Shown here piece after piece: positions 52,941 to 60,783 of a DNA stretch of 64,000 bases. The stretch's first letter is position 1; every line of letters starts with the position of its first letter. The stretch covers positions 151,110 to 215,109 of the forward strand of contig JAOQAD010000027.1 in NCBI GenBank assembly GCA_025963775.1, in the 5' to 3' direction. Position numbers and translations under genes: made by a program. The notes below the pieces were generated by a model, which saw nothing but the letters and a program-made list of their open reading frames with translations, made no database searches and was not told the DNA's origin. Origin of the DNA: Bacteroidota bacterium (lineage in GTDB: Bacteria > Bacteroidota > Bacteroidia > 2-12-FULL-35-15).

Positions 52941-53936
52941 ATGAAAACAAACCGTTTACTCTCTTTAGCCGGCATCGCACTGATGGCGGCATTCGTTTTT
53001 AACTCCTGTAAAAAGGACAAGGACGAAGAACCTGCACCGGCTCCAACAACTCCTGCAAGCGGTGCCTGCGCACCGAGCACTACTTTTGTTCCGGATGCAG
53101 CTACAGGCCCGCGACTGATCTTCAAATTCAAATTCGACAGCACACAATTGCGCCTCGATAATTTCGGGAACCCATCTACGATTCCTGCAGGAAATGCAGC
53201 ACAGTCGCCCATCTTTAACCTGATGAGCCAGCATTACATTGAGCTGGCCGGCAACTTCGATTCACTCGGGCAGGGAGAGGTGCTGTACCTTGGAAACACA
53301 GCAACTGCAGGCGGTGCAGCCGCAATCAACTATTGCGCATCCACTCAAACTGGTCAGAACCAGGTGTTCTTTTCCAAGGCGCTGAGCCAGATCGCTCCCG
53401 GAACCTACGACTGGCTGAGGGTTTCACTGGCCTACCAGAATTATAACATCACATACAAGGCGAATGCTGTTCCCGGAACTCATGTTGCCACAGGAACCAT
53501 CGCTTCCTTCATCGGTTACAAAACCTATGTTTCCGCTTACAAGATCAACGGGCATGATTACACGCCAAGCACTTCCGCAGGCGGCCCGGGAAATCATTTA
53601 CAGGGATACTGGGGATTTGAGACGAATGTAGCGGGAAGTAATTATTTCGCAGACGGACAATCGGCAGGTACAACTGTTCCAAATCCGCTCTTCGCCACTT
53701 CGCCTATTCCTTCGGGAAGCTGCGTGGTGACCGGAAAATTCGTGGACAATACCATGGGCTATTCTCCGCTGGTGATCACAGGTTCAGAAACAAGCGACAT
53801 CGTGATCACTGTATCTTTATCCACCAACAAAAGCTTCGAATGGCATGAAGTGACCGCTGACGGCTATTACCAGCCGGAACTTGGAGAATACGTTGTGGAC
53901 ATGGGCGTGAGAGGAATGATCCCGATCAAAAACTGA
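52941..53936 (+). CDS. Putative lipoprotein of unknown function
   Basis: 331 residues. A lipoprotein signal peptide with the lipobox FNSC puts the modified Cys at about residue 19, followed by the Lys/Asp/Glu-rich tether KKDKDEEPAPAPTTPA typical of surface lipoproteins in Bacteroidetes. The mature domain (about 45-331) is beta-rich, with RLIFKFKFDSTQLRLDNFG, then HYIELAGNFDSLGQGEVLYLG. No catalytic motif. It has its own promoter and a good terminator, so it is monocistronic, and lies between two family B repeats. Family not recognised. Confidence 0.82.
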   Translation: MKTNRLLSLAGIALMAAFVFNSCKKDKDEEPAPAPTTPASGACAPSTTFVPDAATGPRLIFKFKFDSTQLRLDNFGNPSTIPAGNAAQSPIFNLMSQHYIELAGNFDSLGQGEVLYLGNTATAGGAAAINYCASTQTGQNQVFFSKALSQIAPGTYDWLRVSLAYQNYNITYKANAVPGTHVATGTIASFIGYKTYVSAYKINGHDYTPSTSAGGPGNHLQGYWGFETNVAGSNYFADGQSAGTTVPNPLFATSPIPSGSCVVTGKFVDNTMGYSPLVITGSETSDIVITVSLSTNKSFEWHEVTADGYYQPELGEYVVDMGVRGMIPIKN

Positions 53937-53952
53937 TCATGATGCTTAACCA

Positions 53953-54055
53953 GCGTCAGTTCGAGTAGCGAGGTACGAGTGTATCGAGAACAAGCGGATT
54001 GATTATCTTTTTCCAACACTTCTCGATACTCTCCCTTCGGTCGAACTCGATTGAC
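53953..54055. repeat. Family B element, copy 3
   Basis: Arm 1 (53953-53994) runs GCGTCAGTTCGAGTAGCGAG onward to GAGAACAAG. Arm 2 (54020-54055) runs TTCTCGATACTCTCCCTTCG onward to ATTGAC. It is oppositely oriented to copy 1 at 49.8 kb and nearly identical to it. Confidence 0.88.
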
Positions 54056-54092
54056 AATATAGTTCAGCTGAATACAAACGTCAAAAAGAATG

Positions 54093-54127
54093 AAAGCTTC
54101 CCTTCAACAAGAATGGGAAGCTTTTTT
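54093..54127 (+). terminator. Rho-independent terminator after the lipoprotein gene
   Basis: Stem AAAGCTTCCC (54093-54102) and GGGAAGCTTT (54115-54124), a 12-nt loop and a T-tail to 54127. It lies about 155 bp past the stop, beyond the family B element. Confidence 0.75.
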
Positions 54128-54200
54128 ATTAACAGCATTTAACAATAAAGGCGCTTTTTTCCCGTTGTGAAAAATTGTGCTTCCGAGCCTAATAATTATG

Positions 54201-54208
54201 TATTTTTG
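54201..54208 (+). promoter_or_regulatory. -7 element (TATTTTTG) for the 54227 operon
   Basis: An exact TAnnTTTG 18 nt before the ATG at 54227. The expected start near 54215 rules out the earlier in-frame start at 54167. TTG at 54175 is 23 bases upstream, a bit too far. Confidence 0.5.
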
Positions 54209-54226
54209 AGAAAGATTCTGATCCGC

Positions 54227-54898
54227 ATGAGCCCTTATATTAGATTGTACAGCATACTTCTTTATTTCACATTTTTCATTTCGCATGGATTCGCCCAACA
54301 ACCTGTACTGAAGGATTCCCCGAAGCCCAAACATGACCTGCTCCAGTTCTCCGGCGTGGTGGTGGAAGGCGACAGCCTGCGCCCCGTTCCCTATGCAAGC
54401 ATCATGATCAGGAACAGCTACCGCGGAACGGTAAGCGATTACTTCGGCTACTTTTCATTTGTAGCACAGGAAAGCGATACAGTTGAATTCTCCGCGATCG
54501 GTTACCGCGATGCCGTATTCGTTATTCCCGATACGCTTACCACCAACAAATATTCGCTCATCCAGGTGCTGGCCACCGATACCATTTATTTAAAGATGAC
54601 GGAAGTGTATCCATGGCCGAGCAAGGAGCAGTTCAAGCAGGCCTTCCTCCAGCTGAACATCGTGGATGATGACCTGGCACGTGCACAAAAAAACATGGAC
54701 AGGGCTGATATGAAAGAGCTGATGAGCGGCATGGCAAATGAAGCGAGCCTGGATTACAAATACAGCATGCAGCAATACCAGAGCAAATTATACTATGCAG
54801 GGCAATTGCCGCCGAACAACCTGCTGAACCCGATCGCATGGTCGAAGTTCATCAAGGCATGGAAGAACGGGGACTTTAAGAACAAGAAAAGAAAATAG
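54227..54898 (+). CDS. Secreted carboxypeptidase-regulatory-like protein
   Basis: 223 residues from the ATG at 54227 (MSPYIRLYSILLYFTFF). Signal peptide about 1-24. Residues about 40-120 are a carboxypeptidase-regulatory-like beta-sandwich (FSGVVVEGDSLRPVPYA, then GTVSDYFGYFSF). A helical C-terminal part contains FKQAFLQLNIVDDDLARAQ and MQQYQSKLYYAGQLPPN, a tail that I associate with a conserved but uncharacterised Bacteroidetes family. It starts a three-gene operon with a TonB-dependent receptor (30 bp gap) and a small protein. It may assist the receptor in the periplasm; function not known. Confidence 0.8.
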   Translation: MSPYIRLYSILLYFTFFISHGFAQQPVLKDSPKPKHDLLQFSGVVVEGDSLRPVPYASIMIRNSYRGTVSDYFGYFSFVAQESDTVEFSAIGYRDAVFVIPDTLTTNKYSLIQVLATDTIYLKMTEVYPWPSKEQFKQAFLQLNIVDDDLARAQKNMDRADMKELMSGMANEASLDYKYSMQQYQSKLYYAGQLPPNNLLNPIAWSKFIKAWKNGDFKNKKRK

Positions 54899-54928
54899 CC
54901 CGCGGCTGATCAATTAAAAAATTCATTT

Positions 54929-57460
54929 GTGAACAGATCCATTCAATACACTCTTTCGCTTTTATTTGTTCTCATCAGCAGCTTTGCATTTTCACAAAGT
55001 ACAGCCACCGTATTCGGAAGGATCCTGGATACCGACAGCAACGATCCTGTTGAAGGTGTCAGCATTTCAATACTCGGCGGCACACAGGCAGCTGTATTAA
55101 CCAACAAACATGGCGAATATTCCTACACCATTCCTGCCGACTCAGAGGTCATTCTCGTATTTCACAGCCTTTCCTATTCGGAAGTGCGCCGCAGCGTAAA
55201 AGTTGCTGCAGGCGGAAAACGGGAACTGAGCCCTTCCATGAAATTCAAGAACACCCTGACCATTGTTGATATTTTTGATTCCAAGGAACGCAACCAGCAG
55301 CTTACACGGATCGACCCGATCCTCATGACGCATATCCCGACGGCCAGCCAGGATTTCAATGCTATTTTATTCACGCTTCCCGGCGTTTCCAACCGGAATG
55401 AATTAAGCTCTGCTTACTCCGTACGCGGCGGAAATTTTGATGAGAACCTTGTGTATGTGAACGGCATCGAGGTTTACCGTCCCTTCCTTGTGCGCTCGGG
55501 ACAGCAGGAAGGCCTAAGCTTCATCAATCCCGACATGGTATCTTCCGTGCTGTTTTCTGCCGGAGGCTTTGAAGCGAAGTATGGTGATAAAATGTCGTCG
55601 GTACTGGATGTGCAATACCGCAAGCCAACCAGGTTTGCCGGCACTGTTTCCGGAAGCATGCTTGGCGGAAACCTTGAGCTGGAAGGCATTTCAAAAAGCC
55701 ACCGCTTTACATGGATGATCGGCTCACGTTACAAAAGCACAAAATATTTACTGGGCAAGATCGATACAAAAGGACAGTACAAACCTTCCTTCATAGATGT
55801 GCAGGGATATGCAACATACGACCTCACTACGAACTGGGAACTGGACGTGCTCGGAAATTTTGCAAGCAATAAATACCAGGTGATCCCGGAGAACCGTGAA
55901 ACCGATTTCGGAACGCTCAACCAGGCGCTGCGTTTGAAAATTTATTTCGACGGGCAGGAAGTGGATAAATTTACCACCATGCTGGGCGCCGTTTCCGGCA
56001 TTTACCGCTCCAACAATGAGAACCTCAATCTTAAATTCATCGGCTCTGCATTCAAAAGCAAAGAAAGCGAAGCATTCGACCTGCAGGGACAATATTACAT
56101 TGCCGACCTCGAGACCGATTTCGGCAAGCCCAATTTCGGTGAAGAAGTAGGAGAGCGCGGCGTTGGTACATTTCTTAACCATGCACGCACCAACCTCACT
56201 GCATACGTGTACAGCCTCGAGCACAAGGGAACTTACACCGTTGACCGCAACAAGCAGATCCTCTGGGGGACAAAATATTCGATGGAAAATATTTCCGACA
56301 AGCTGAGCGAATGGAAATTCATCGACAGCTCCGGCTATTCGCTTCCGACCACTGTTCCTTACATTCCGCAGGAAGAGATCATCCTCCAGGATGTTGTCAA
56401 GCAAAAGATCAACATTGTTTCCAACAGGGTTTCCGGCTATCTCGAAGGCATCATGAGCAAGGAGCTGAAAGACACTTCCAACATTTCCTTAACGGCAGGT
56501 GTGCGGGCAAATTACTGGGACCTCAACAAGCAGGCCTTGTTCGGACCACGCGCCACATTCGGCTACAAGCCGCACTGGAAAAGGGATTTCCTCTTCAAGC
56601 TCTCGGGCGGCTGGTATTATCAACCGCCATTTTACAGGGAATTACGCGATGTGGAAGGCAACATCAACTACGATCTCAAAGCTCAAACCTCCATTCACGC
56701 GGTGCTTTCCAGCGATTATAATTTCAAGGCATGGAACCGTCCTTTCAAATTTATCGTGGAAGCGTATTATAAATATCTGGATAACATTATTCCATACACG
56801 ATCGATAATGTGCGGATCCGCTATTCCGCAAAGAACAATGCAACCGGATATGCAACGGGGATCGACCTGAAGATCAACGGGGATTTTGTAACGGGGCTTG
56901 AATCATGGGCTTCACTCTCGATCATGCAAACGCAGGAAGACATCAAAGGCGATTATTTTTACACCTATTATAACAGCGATGGCGACACGATCGTTCCCGG
57001 CTACACCGCCAATTACAAGCCGGTTGACAGTACACGCACCGAGCCGGGATTCATTCCCCGCCCTACTGATCAGCGTGTAAGCTTCGGATTATTTTTCCAG
57101 GATAAAATGCCGGGACTGCCCGACCTGAAAATGCATTTGAACTTATTATTCGGAAGCGGCGTTCCTTTCGGACCTCCCGGATCGGAGCGTTACAAGCAGA
57201 TATTGAGAATGCCGCCTTACAGGCGCGTTGACATCGGCTTTTCCTACCAGGTATTGCGGGAGAACAGGAAGCTCAAGAATGAAAAAAGTGCAGGCCGTTA
57301 TTTAAAATCGGTGTGGCTGAGCCTCGAGGTGTTCAACCTGCTTGGCACCAACAACACCGTTTCCTACATCTGGGTGGAAGATGTGACCAGCAGGCAGTAC
57401 GCTGTTCCCAACTATTTAACGCAGCGGCAGCTCAACCTGAGAATGATCGTTAAGTTCTGA
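54929..57460 (+). CDS. TonB-dependent receptor with carboxypeptidase-regulatory N-domain
   Basis: 843 residues, initiated by GTG at 54929 (MNRSIQYTLSLLFVLIS). Signal peptide about 1-23. A carboxypeptidase-regulatory-like domain is at about 26-110 (TVFGRILDTDSNDPVEGV). The plug domain at about 125-235 contains AYSVRGGNFDENLVYVNGIE, and a 22-strand beta-barrel ends QRQLNLRMIVKF. No SusD partner is present, so a polysaccharide-uptake role is not supported. The ligand is unknown. The gene lies between the secreted 223-residue protein and a 124-residue protein; the latter begins 3 bp after its stop, a tight operon. Confidence 0.92.
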   Translation: MNRSIQYTLSLLFVLISSFAFSQSTATVFGRILDTDSNDPVEGVSISILGGTQAAVLTNKHGEYSYTIPADSEVILVFHSLSYSEVRRSVKVAAGGKRELSPSMKFKNTLTIVDIFDSKERNQQLTRIDPILMTHIPTASQDFNAILFTLPGVSNRNELSSAYSVRGGNFDENLVYVNGIEVYRPFLVRSGQQEGLSFINPDMVSSVLFSAGGFEAKYGDKMSSVLDVQYRKPTRFAGTVSGSMLGGNLELEGISKSHRFTWMIGSRYKSTKYLLGKIDTKGQYKPSFIDVQGYATYDLTTNWELDVLGNFASNKYQVIPENRETDFGTLNQALRLKIYFDGQEVDKFTTMLGAVSGIYRSNNENLNLKFIGSAFKSKESEAFDLQGQYYIADLETDFGKPNFGEEVGERGVGTFLNHARTNLTAYVYSLEHKGTYTVDRNKQILWGTKYSMENISDKLSEWKFIDSSGYSLPTTVPYIPQEEIILQDVVKQKINIVSNRVSGYLEGIMSKELKDTSNISLTAGVRANYWDLNKQALFGPRATFGYKPHWKRDFLFKLSGGWYYQPPFYRELRDVEGNINYDLKAQTSIHAVLSSDYNFKAWNRPFKFIVEAYYKYLDNIIPYTIDNVRIRYSAKNNATGYATGIDLKINGDFVTGLESWASLSIMQTQEDIKGDYFYTYYNSDGDTIVPGYTANYKPVDSTRTEPGFIPRPTDQRVSFGLFFQDKMPGLPDLKMHLNLLFGSGVPFGPPGSERYKQILRMPPYRRVDIGFSYQVLRENRKLKNEKSAGRYLKSVWLSLEVFNLLGTNNTVSYIWVEDVTSRQYAVPNYLTQRQLNLRMIVKF

Positions 57461-57463
57461 TCC

Positions 57464-57838
57464 ATGAAAAAACAAAAGTCCATTCCTTTCTCTTTTGTGC
57501 TCGATAACCTGCACCAGCTGGATCCCATTATCAAACCCTTGTTTGGATGTCATTCCATTTACATCGGCAATAAAATTGTGATGGCGCTCCGCGAAAAGGA
57601 TGACGAAGACAGCGGCGTATGGATCGCAACTGCCCCGGAGTTCCACTCCAGCCTCAAAAAAGAATTTCCCGGTATGCGCTCAATAAGGATCTTCGGTACA
57701 GGCACCAGCAGCTGGCAGGTATTGCCAAAGGATACCGATGATTTTGAGACAAGCGTCAATCATTTGTGCGAACTCGTGATCAAAGGCGATCCGCGCATTG
57801 GAAAGATCCCGAAGCCGAAGAAGAAAAAGAGTTTGTAG
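57464..57838 (+). CDS. Small cytoplasmic protein of the receptor operon
   Basis: 124 residues, no signal peptide. It contains PFSFVLDNLHQLDPIIKPLFG, then SIYIGNKIVMALREKDDED and later RSIRIFGTGTSSWQVLP. The arrangement faintly recalls TfoX N-terminal or MmcQ/YjbR-like small alpha/beta folds, but that is only an impression from the strand pattern. The C-terminus is a Lys-rich tail (KIPKPKKKKSL). It starts 3 bp after the TonB receptor stop and so is translated together with it. Why a cytoplasmic protein accompanies an outer-membrane receptor is unclear. Confidence 0.72.
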   Translation: MKKQKSIPFSFVLDNLHQLDPIIKPLFGCHSIYIGNKIVMALREKDDEDSGVWIATAPEFHSSLKKEFPGMRSIRIFGTGTSSWQVLPKDTDDFETSVNHLCELVIKGDPRIGKIPKPKKKKSL

Positions 57839-57846
57839 TGGAGAGT

Positions 57847-57868
57847 TCCCGGATCCCGGGTATTATTT
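57847..57868. terminator. Weak hairpin between convergent genes
   Basis: CCCGG ATC CCGGG (57848-57860) gives a 5-bp GC stem followed by TATTATTTTA. It overlaps the stop of the minus-strand gene, and a terminator role is uncertain. Confidence 0.3.
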
Positions 57869-58390
57869 TATCCGCGTGATCACAACTGTCATCTGTCCTT
57901 CGTTATTATGCCTGTACCAGTAATCGTTACAACCGATCCCGTCATTTGCAAAACAGATCAGCTCTCCATCCCTTTTCGGACAATAGTTGTCATGCCTCAC
58001 ACCGATCTTAAAATAAGTAGAATGTTTGTTGTCGATGCTGCCAAGCAATGCGTACCAGGATACAAAGGGCTTTTTGATAAACAATTGCCCCCAAAGCACT
58101 TTGAATTGCGTTTTTCCATCCGCTGTAAAGGGTTTTAATTTGGGGCCATCCATCCAGGTCTGATCCGGAGGAATGACCTCGAAGTTATAGCTGCAGCCTC
58201 TCTTCAGCAGGATGCCGGAGTGGTTGCGCGGGTTGACAGCGCAGACAATAATCGTATCCGTAGCATTCACTGCAAGCTCTTTCAGGCAGTATTCTTTTTT
58301 ACCCTGGCAGCTTTGTACCGGTGGTTTTGAGCAGGCCGCTGTAAATACCAGGAAGATGCTTCCGCAGCAAACAGAAATAATTGAGTTCAT
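57863..58390 (-). CDS. Putative lipoprotein, Cys-rich, downstream of the patatin-like gene
   Basis: 175 residues. The signal peptide ends in the lipobox FTAAC (Cys at about 20), followed by SKPPVQSCQGKKEYC. The mature part is Cys-rich (CQGKKEYCLKEL, later NDGIGCNDYWYR) and may contain disulfides. Family not recognised. It starts 9 bp after the patatin-like gene on the same strand and is most likely co-transcribed, so the two may work in the same envelope process. It is convergent with the TonB operon. Confidence 0.76.
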   Translation of the reverse strand: MNSIISVCCGSIFLVFTAACSKPPVQSCQGKKEYCLKELAVNATDTIIVCAVNPRNHSGILLKRGCSYNFEVIPPDQTWMDGPKLKPFTADGKTQFKVLWGQLFIKKPFVSWYALLGSIDNKHSTYFKIGVRHDNYCPKRDGELICFANDGIGCNDYWYRHNNEGQMTVVITRIK

Positions 58391-58399
58391 ACCTTGTTG

Positions 58400-59659
58400 T
58401 TATGAAAGATTTTCCGGGGGAGTTGTGCTCCATTTGTTCCAGTCAGCCATCGCAGCAGCATATGTTTTATGCCCGATAATGGCCTGGAGCCTTGTGCCGC
58501 CAATGCGGATCCCCTGGTTATCGAACTGCCCCAAAAAGAAATCATCGCAGAGCAGATTGATCAGTCCGACGCCCCGTTCATCTGTCACTGCCATATCCAT
58601 GGTAAACAGCTCCCTGGTATCGTCTGTTTCCCAGCCTGCACCCGGTGCGATCCATTTTACATTGGCATGATCATACAGTGGTTTCACCAAAGGGTTGATC
58701 CTGATCAGGCGCGGAACAGATTCCTTATAATTTAGCCGCATGATCTGGTGCGCATTGAAAGTGGCAGTATCGGGAGGATCTGCAATCACTGCCGTGGCCA
58801 TTTTTTTCACGTCAGCAATCTCTCCTTTGACTGTGTTCTCCGGCATGCGGGAGATCGTGACCAGGAAACTTTCGTCATACTCCGGTTCTCCATCCTCTCC
58901 GTAAAGAACCGGCAGCACGGTGTTCGCAGTCCCGATCGAGATGATGCGGATCTTTTCCATAGGAACATCATTTGCCAGCGCCTCGAGCAGGCCGGAGGTT
59001 ACAGGGTTATTATTTCCACCCACCGCTCCGTCCCAGAACAGGCGGTCTTTGGTATGATTTCCCACTTTCACCTTTGCCGGCTTATCAAAGAATGTAACAG
59101 GAGCATTACTGGATGCATGGATCGCATCCAGCAAAGTGACAGCCTGGTACTCTGAGCCTGTAGGCTGTTGCCCCGCTACGAGCTCTTCAATATTCCCGGA
59201 CTCCATTTTACTCAGTTTATTTGACCTGAAATACGTGGCGCGTTCGCGATTGTAATCAAAACCGGTGATGATGATCTGCAGTGATGACTTTCCGATCCTT
59301 CCCGGAAGCTGATCCATTGTGACCGTAGAATATGGCCCCAGCACAGCTTTCAGCCCGTTGAACTTGCTGTCGGTGTCGTAGAGCTGAAGGCCTAAAAGTG
59401 TGGGAAGAGTATGTTTCCGGTCAAAAATAGTTTTCAGGATATTCACATTCGTAAATATATCACAGATATCAGCGAGTTTTTTATCCGCGCATAAAGCAGC
59501 CAGCACAAGGCTTCCTCCCGAGTTGGCAATGACGAGGTCGAAATCCTTCAGCACAGTATGTCCTGTTGTATCTTTGCCATATTTCTCCTGTAAGATCCTT
59601 GCCTGTACCAGGGCCCAGGTTCCACCACCGTCAAGTGATAAAATGTCGAACGATTCCAT
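58400..59659 (-). CDS. Patatin-like phospholipase family protein
   Basis: 419 residues. The oxyanion-hole start LSLDGGGTWALVQARIL lies near residue 7. The nucleophile region IANSGGSLVLAALC has Ser in A-N-S-G-G, where the first Gly of the usual G-x-S-x-G is replaced by Ala. The catalytic Asp is in FWDGAVGGNNNP (DGA motif). Patatins hydrolyse acyl esters of lipids. No signal peptide, so probably cytoplasmic or exported by an unusual route. The dyad is intact apart from the Ala change, so activity is likely but not certain. The downstream lipoprotein lies 9 bp away. It is not obviously part of a CBASS-like defence system: no cyclase gene is adjacent. Confidence 0.88.
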   Translation of the reverse strand: MESFDILSLDGGGTWALVQARILQEKYGKDTTGHTVLKDFDLVIANSGGSLVLAALCADKKLADICDIFTNVNILKTIFDRKHTLPTLLGLQLYDTDSKFNGLKAVLGPYSTVTMDQLPGRIGKSSLQIIITGFDYNRERATYFRSNKLSKMESGNIEELVAGQQPTGSEYQAVTLLDAIHASSNAPVTFFDKPAKVKVGNHTKDRLFWDGAVGGNNNPVTSGLLEALANDVPMEKIRIISIGTANTVLPVLYGEDGEPEYDESFLVTISRMPENTVKGEIADVKKMATAVIADPPDTATFNAHQIMRLNYKESVPRLIRINPLVKPLYDHANVKWIAPGAGWETDDTRELFTMDMAVTDERGVGLINLLCDDFFLGQFDNQGIRIGGTRLQAIIGHKTYAAAMADWNKWSTTPPENLS

Positions 59660-59993
59660 ATTTTTTGTTTTTTTGGTTAGTAATATTAAAGCATGAACAA
59701 GTAAAGCTTTCCAATGAAATGAAAGATGATCTTTACTAAAAATAATGTTTAAATGGATCTTGAGGGAGTAGCTCAGAATTACAGCTAATATATACTAATT
59801 TGGGGAAAAACAAAAACAAGCAGGATTCTCCTTACACAGATCCGTAATTCGTACATCCTATTCAGCAGAGCGGGAGTGCTTTCTCGTTCCCCCCCGCAAT
59901 AACGCTCCGATCGGTCATTCGCAGATTAGTATCGGTTCGTATTTAGTAGCGTTTACACTTTTATTGAGTAAATTTGCACCGAATAAAATTAAC
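59660..59993. other. 334-bp divergent intergenic region
   Basis: Between the patatin-like gene (minus) and the 59994 gene (plus). AT-rich for the first 160 bp, with no hairpin terminators, REP repeats or ORFs that I can support. GAGGGAGTAGCTCAG near 59761 resembles a tRNA 5' end but nothing else of a tRNA follows. The promoter of the plus gene lies at its right edge. Confidence 0.5.
59969..59976 (+). promoter_or_regulatory. -7 element (TAAATTTG) for the gene at 59994
   Basis: An exact TAnnTTTG match 17 nt before the ATG at 59994. The implied start near 59983 argues against the in-frame start at 59964. The -33 box is poor. Confidence 0.45.
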
Positions 59994-60407
59994 ATGCTTT
60001 ACCCCAAAGAAGTCATACATCATTTGAATGCCTGGATAGATGGAAGCAACAATTCGAAGCACTGGCTCCAGGAACATGATTTTGAAGAGCTTGTTCAGCT
60101 GAAGGATGCAGTAAGCCGCCACAGCAAAGCATTTGAATACCTGCTTGTAAATAAGTTCATCGTTCTTGCCGCTTTTGTGAATGCTGTATGGGACGACCAG
60201 AATGCATTTAAATTATTAATGGACCAGAAAGCTTTCCACTGGGCAGCCATGGCAAATTTCATCAACGGCGACGACAAGGCTGCACTTTTCCTGAAAAAGA
60301 ACAAGCTGGAGCACTATGCCGAGCTGGCGTATAAGATCCAGGCGAAGATCAGGAGAGAAGGAGATGAAGGGACGAACTTTTTTAACAGCGGGCCTTTTAA
60401 AATGTAG
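59994..60407 (+). CDS. Conserved-looking hypothetical helical protein
   Basis: 137 residues from the ATG at 59994 (MLYPKEVIHHLNAWIDG). No signal peptide or membrane segment. The protein appears all-helical: EEYLLVNK-type turns are replaced by KAFEYLLVNKFIVLAAF and FKLLMDQKAFHWAAMANFI, and the helices YAELAYKIQAKIRREGD follow. It is Trp- and Ala-rich. No motif recognised, so function unknown. It is followed by a family A repeat pair and then a short conserved protein. Confidence 0.75.
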   Translation: MLYPKEVIHHLNAWIDGSNNSKHWLQEHDFEELVQLKDAVSRHSKAFEYLLVNKFIVLAAFVNAVWDDQNAFKLLMDQKAFHWAAMANFINGDDKAALFLKKNKLEHYAELAYKIQAKIRREGDEGTNFFNSGPFKM

Positions 60408-60427
60408 AAGGCGATTTTTTTAAGTAC

Positions 60428-60508
60428 GTCATCCCGTGCCCCGACACGGGATCTCATAATGTTTGCAGGTTCTTAATAAACAGATCCCGTGTCGGGGCAC
60501 GGGATGAC
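60428..60508. repeat. Inverted pair of family A REP-like palindromes
   Basis: Copy 9 (60428-60454) is GTCATCCCGTG, CCCCGA, CACGGGATCT. Copy 10 (60482-60508) is AGATCCCGTG, TCGGGG, CACGGGATGAC. The spacer is 27 nt, the same geometry as the pair at 25.5 kb. It ends 14 bp before the ATG of the next gene. Confidence 0.88.
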
Positions 60509-60522
60509 ATCATAAAAATAAA

Positions 60523-60771
60523 ATGCGCGTTATCGCCACCATACCACATCCGAAGATCTCCATCAGCATCTTTTCCATGAATGATAAATACCAGGTGCAG
60601 TTTGTGGCAGGCCCGATGGAACAGACTTTTAAGATCGCACATACCGAGATCGACGGTGTTGAAGGGATCAGGAAAATGCTGGATGAGGAGTTCATGAAAC
60701 GGATCATGGAACGGTTCAACGAAATGTTCCTGTCGTTCAAAGCAGCCAGGGAACGGGCTGAAGGCTTATAA
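60523..60771 (+). CDS. Small cytoplasmic conserved protein
   Basis: 82 residues, no signal peptide. A beta-hairpin-like first half (RVIATIPHPKISISIFSMND, then KYQVQFVAGPMEQTFKI) and a helical second half (IRKMLDEEFMKRIMERFNEM). This small alpha/beta layout occurs in Bacteroidetes as an uncharacterised protein next to DUF4159 genes, as I recall but have not verified. It starts 14 bp after the family A repeat and ends 12 bp before the DUF4159 gene, so the two are probably co-transcribed. The intergenic repeat leaves little room for a promoter, so it may be read from upstream. Confidence 0.72.
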   Translation: MRVIATIPHPKISISIFSMNDKYQVQFVAGPMEQTFKIAHTEIDGVEGIRKMLDEEFMKRIMERFNEMFLSFKAARERAEGL

Positions 60772-60783
60772 ATCACAATTAAA

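Noticed and set aside
58400..59659. Patatin-like gene as a CBASS defence effector
   Set aside because: No nucleotidyltransferase (cGAS-like) or Cap2/Cap3 gene is adjacent; the neighbours are a lipoprotein and a small helical protein.
59758..59835. GAGGGAGTAGCTCAG resembles the 5' end and D-arm of a tRNA
   Set aside because: No anticodon stem, T-arm (GGTTCGA-like) or acceptor 3' strand follows in the next 80 bases, so it is at best a remnant or chance match.
20593..60508. Family A repeats as a CRISPR array
   Set aside because: Copies are dispersed and inverted, not regularly spaced direct repeats with unique spacers, and no cas genes are present.
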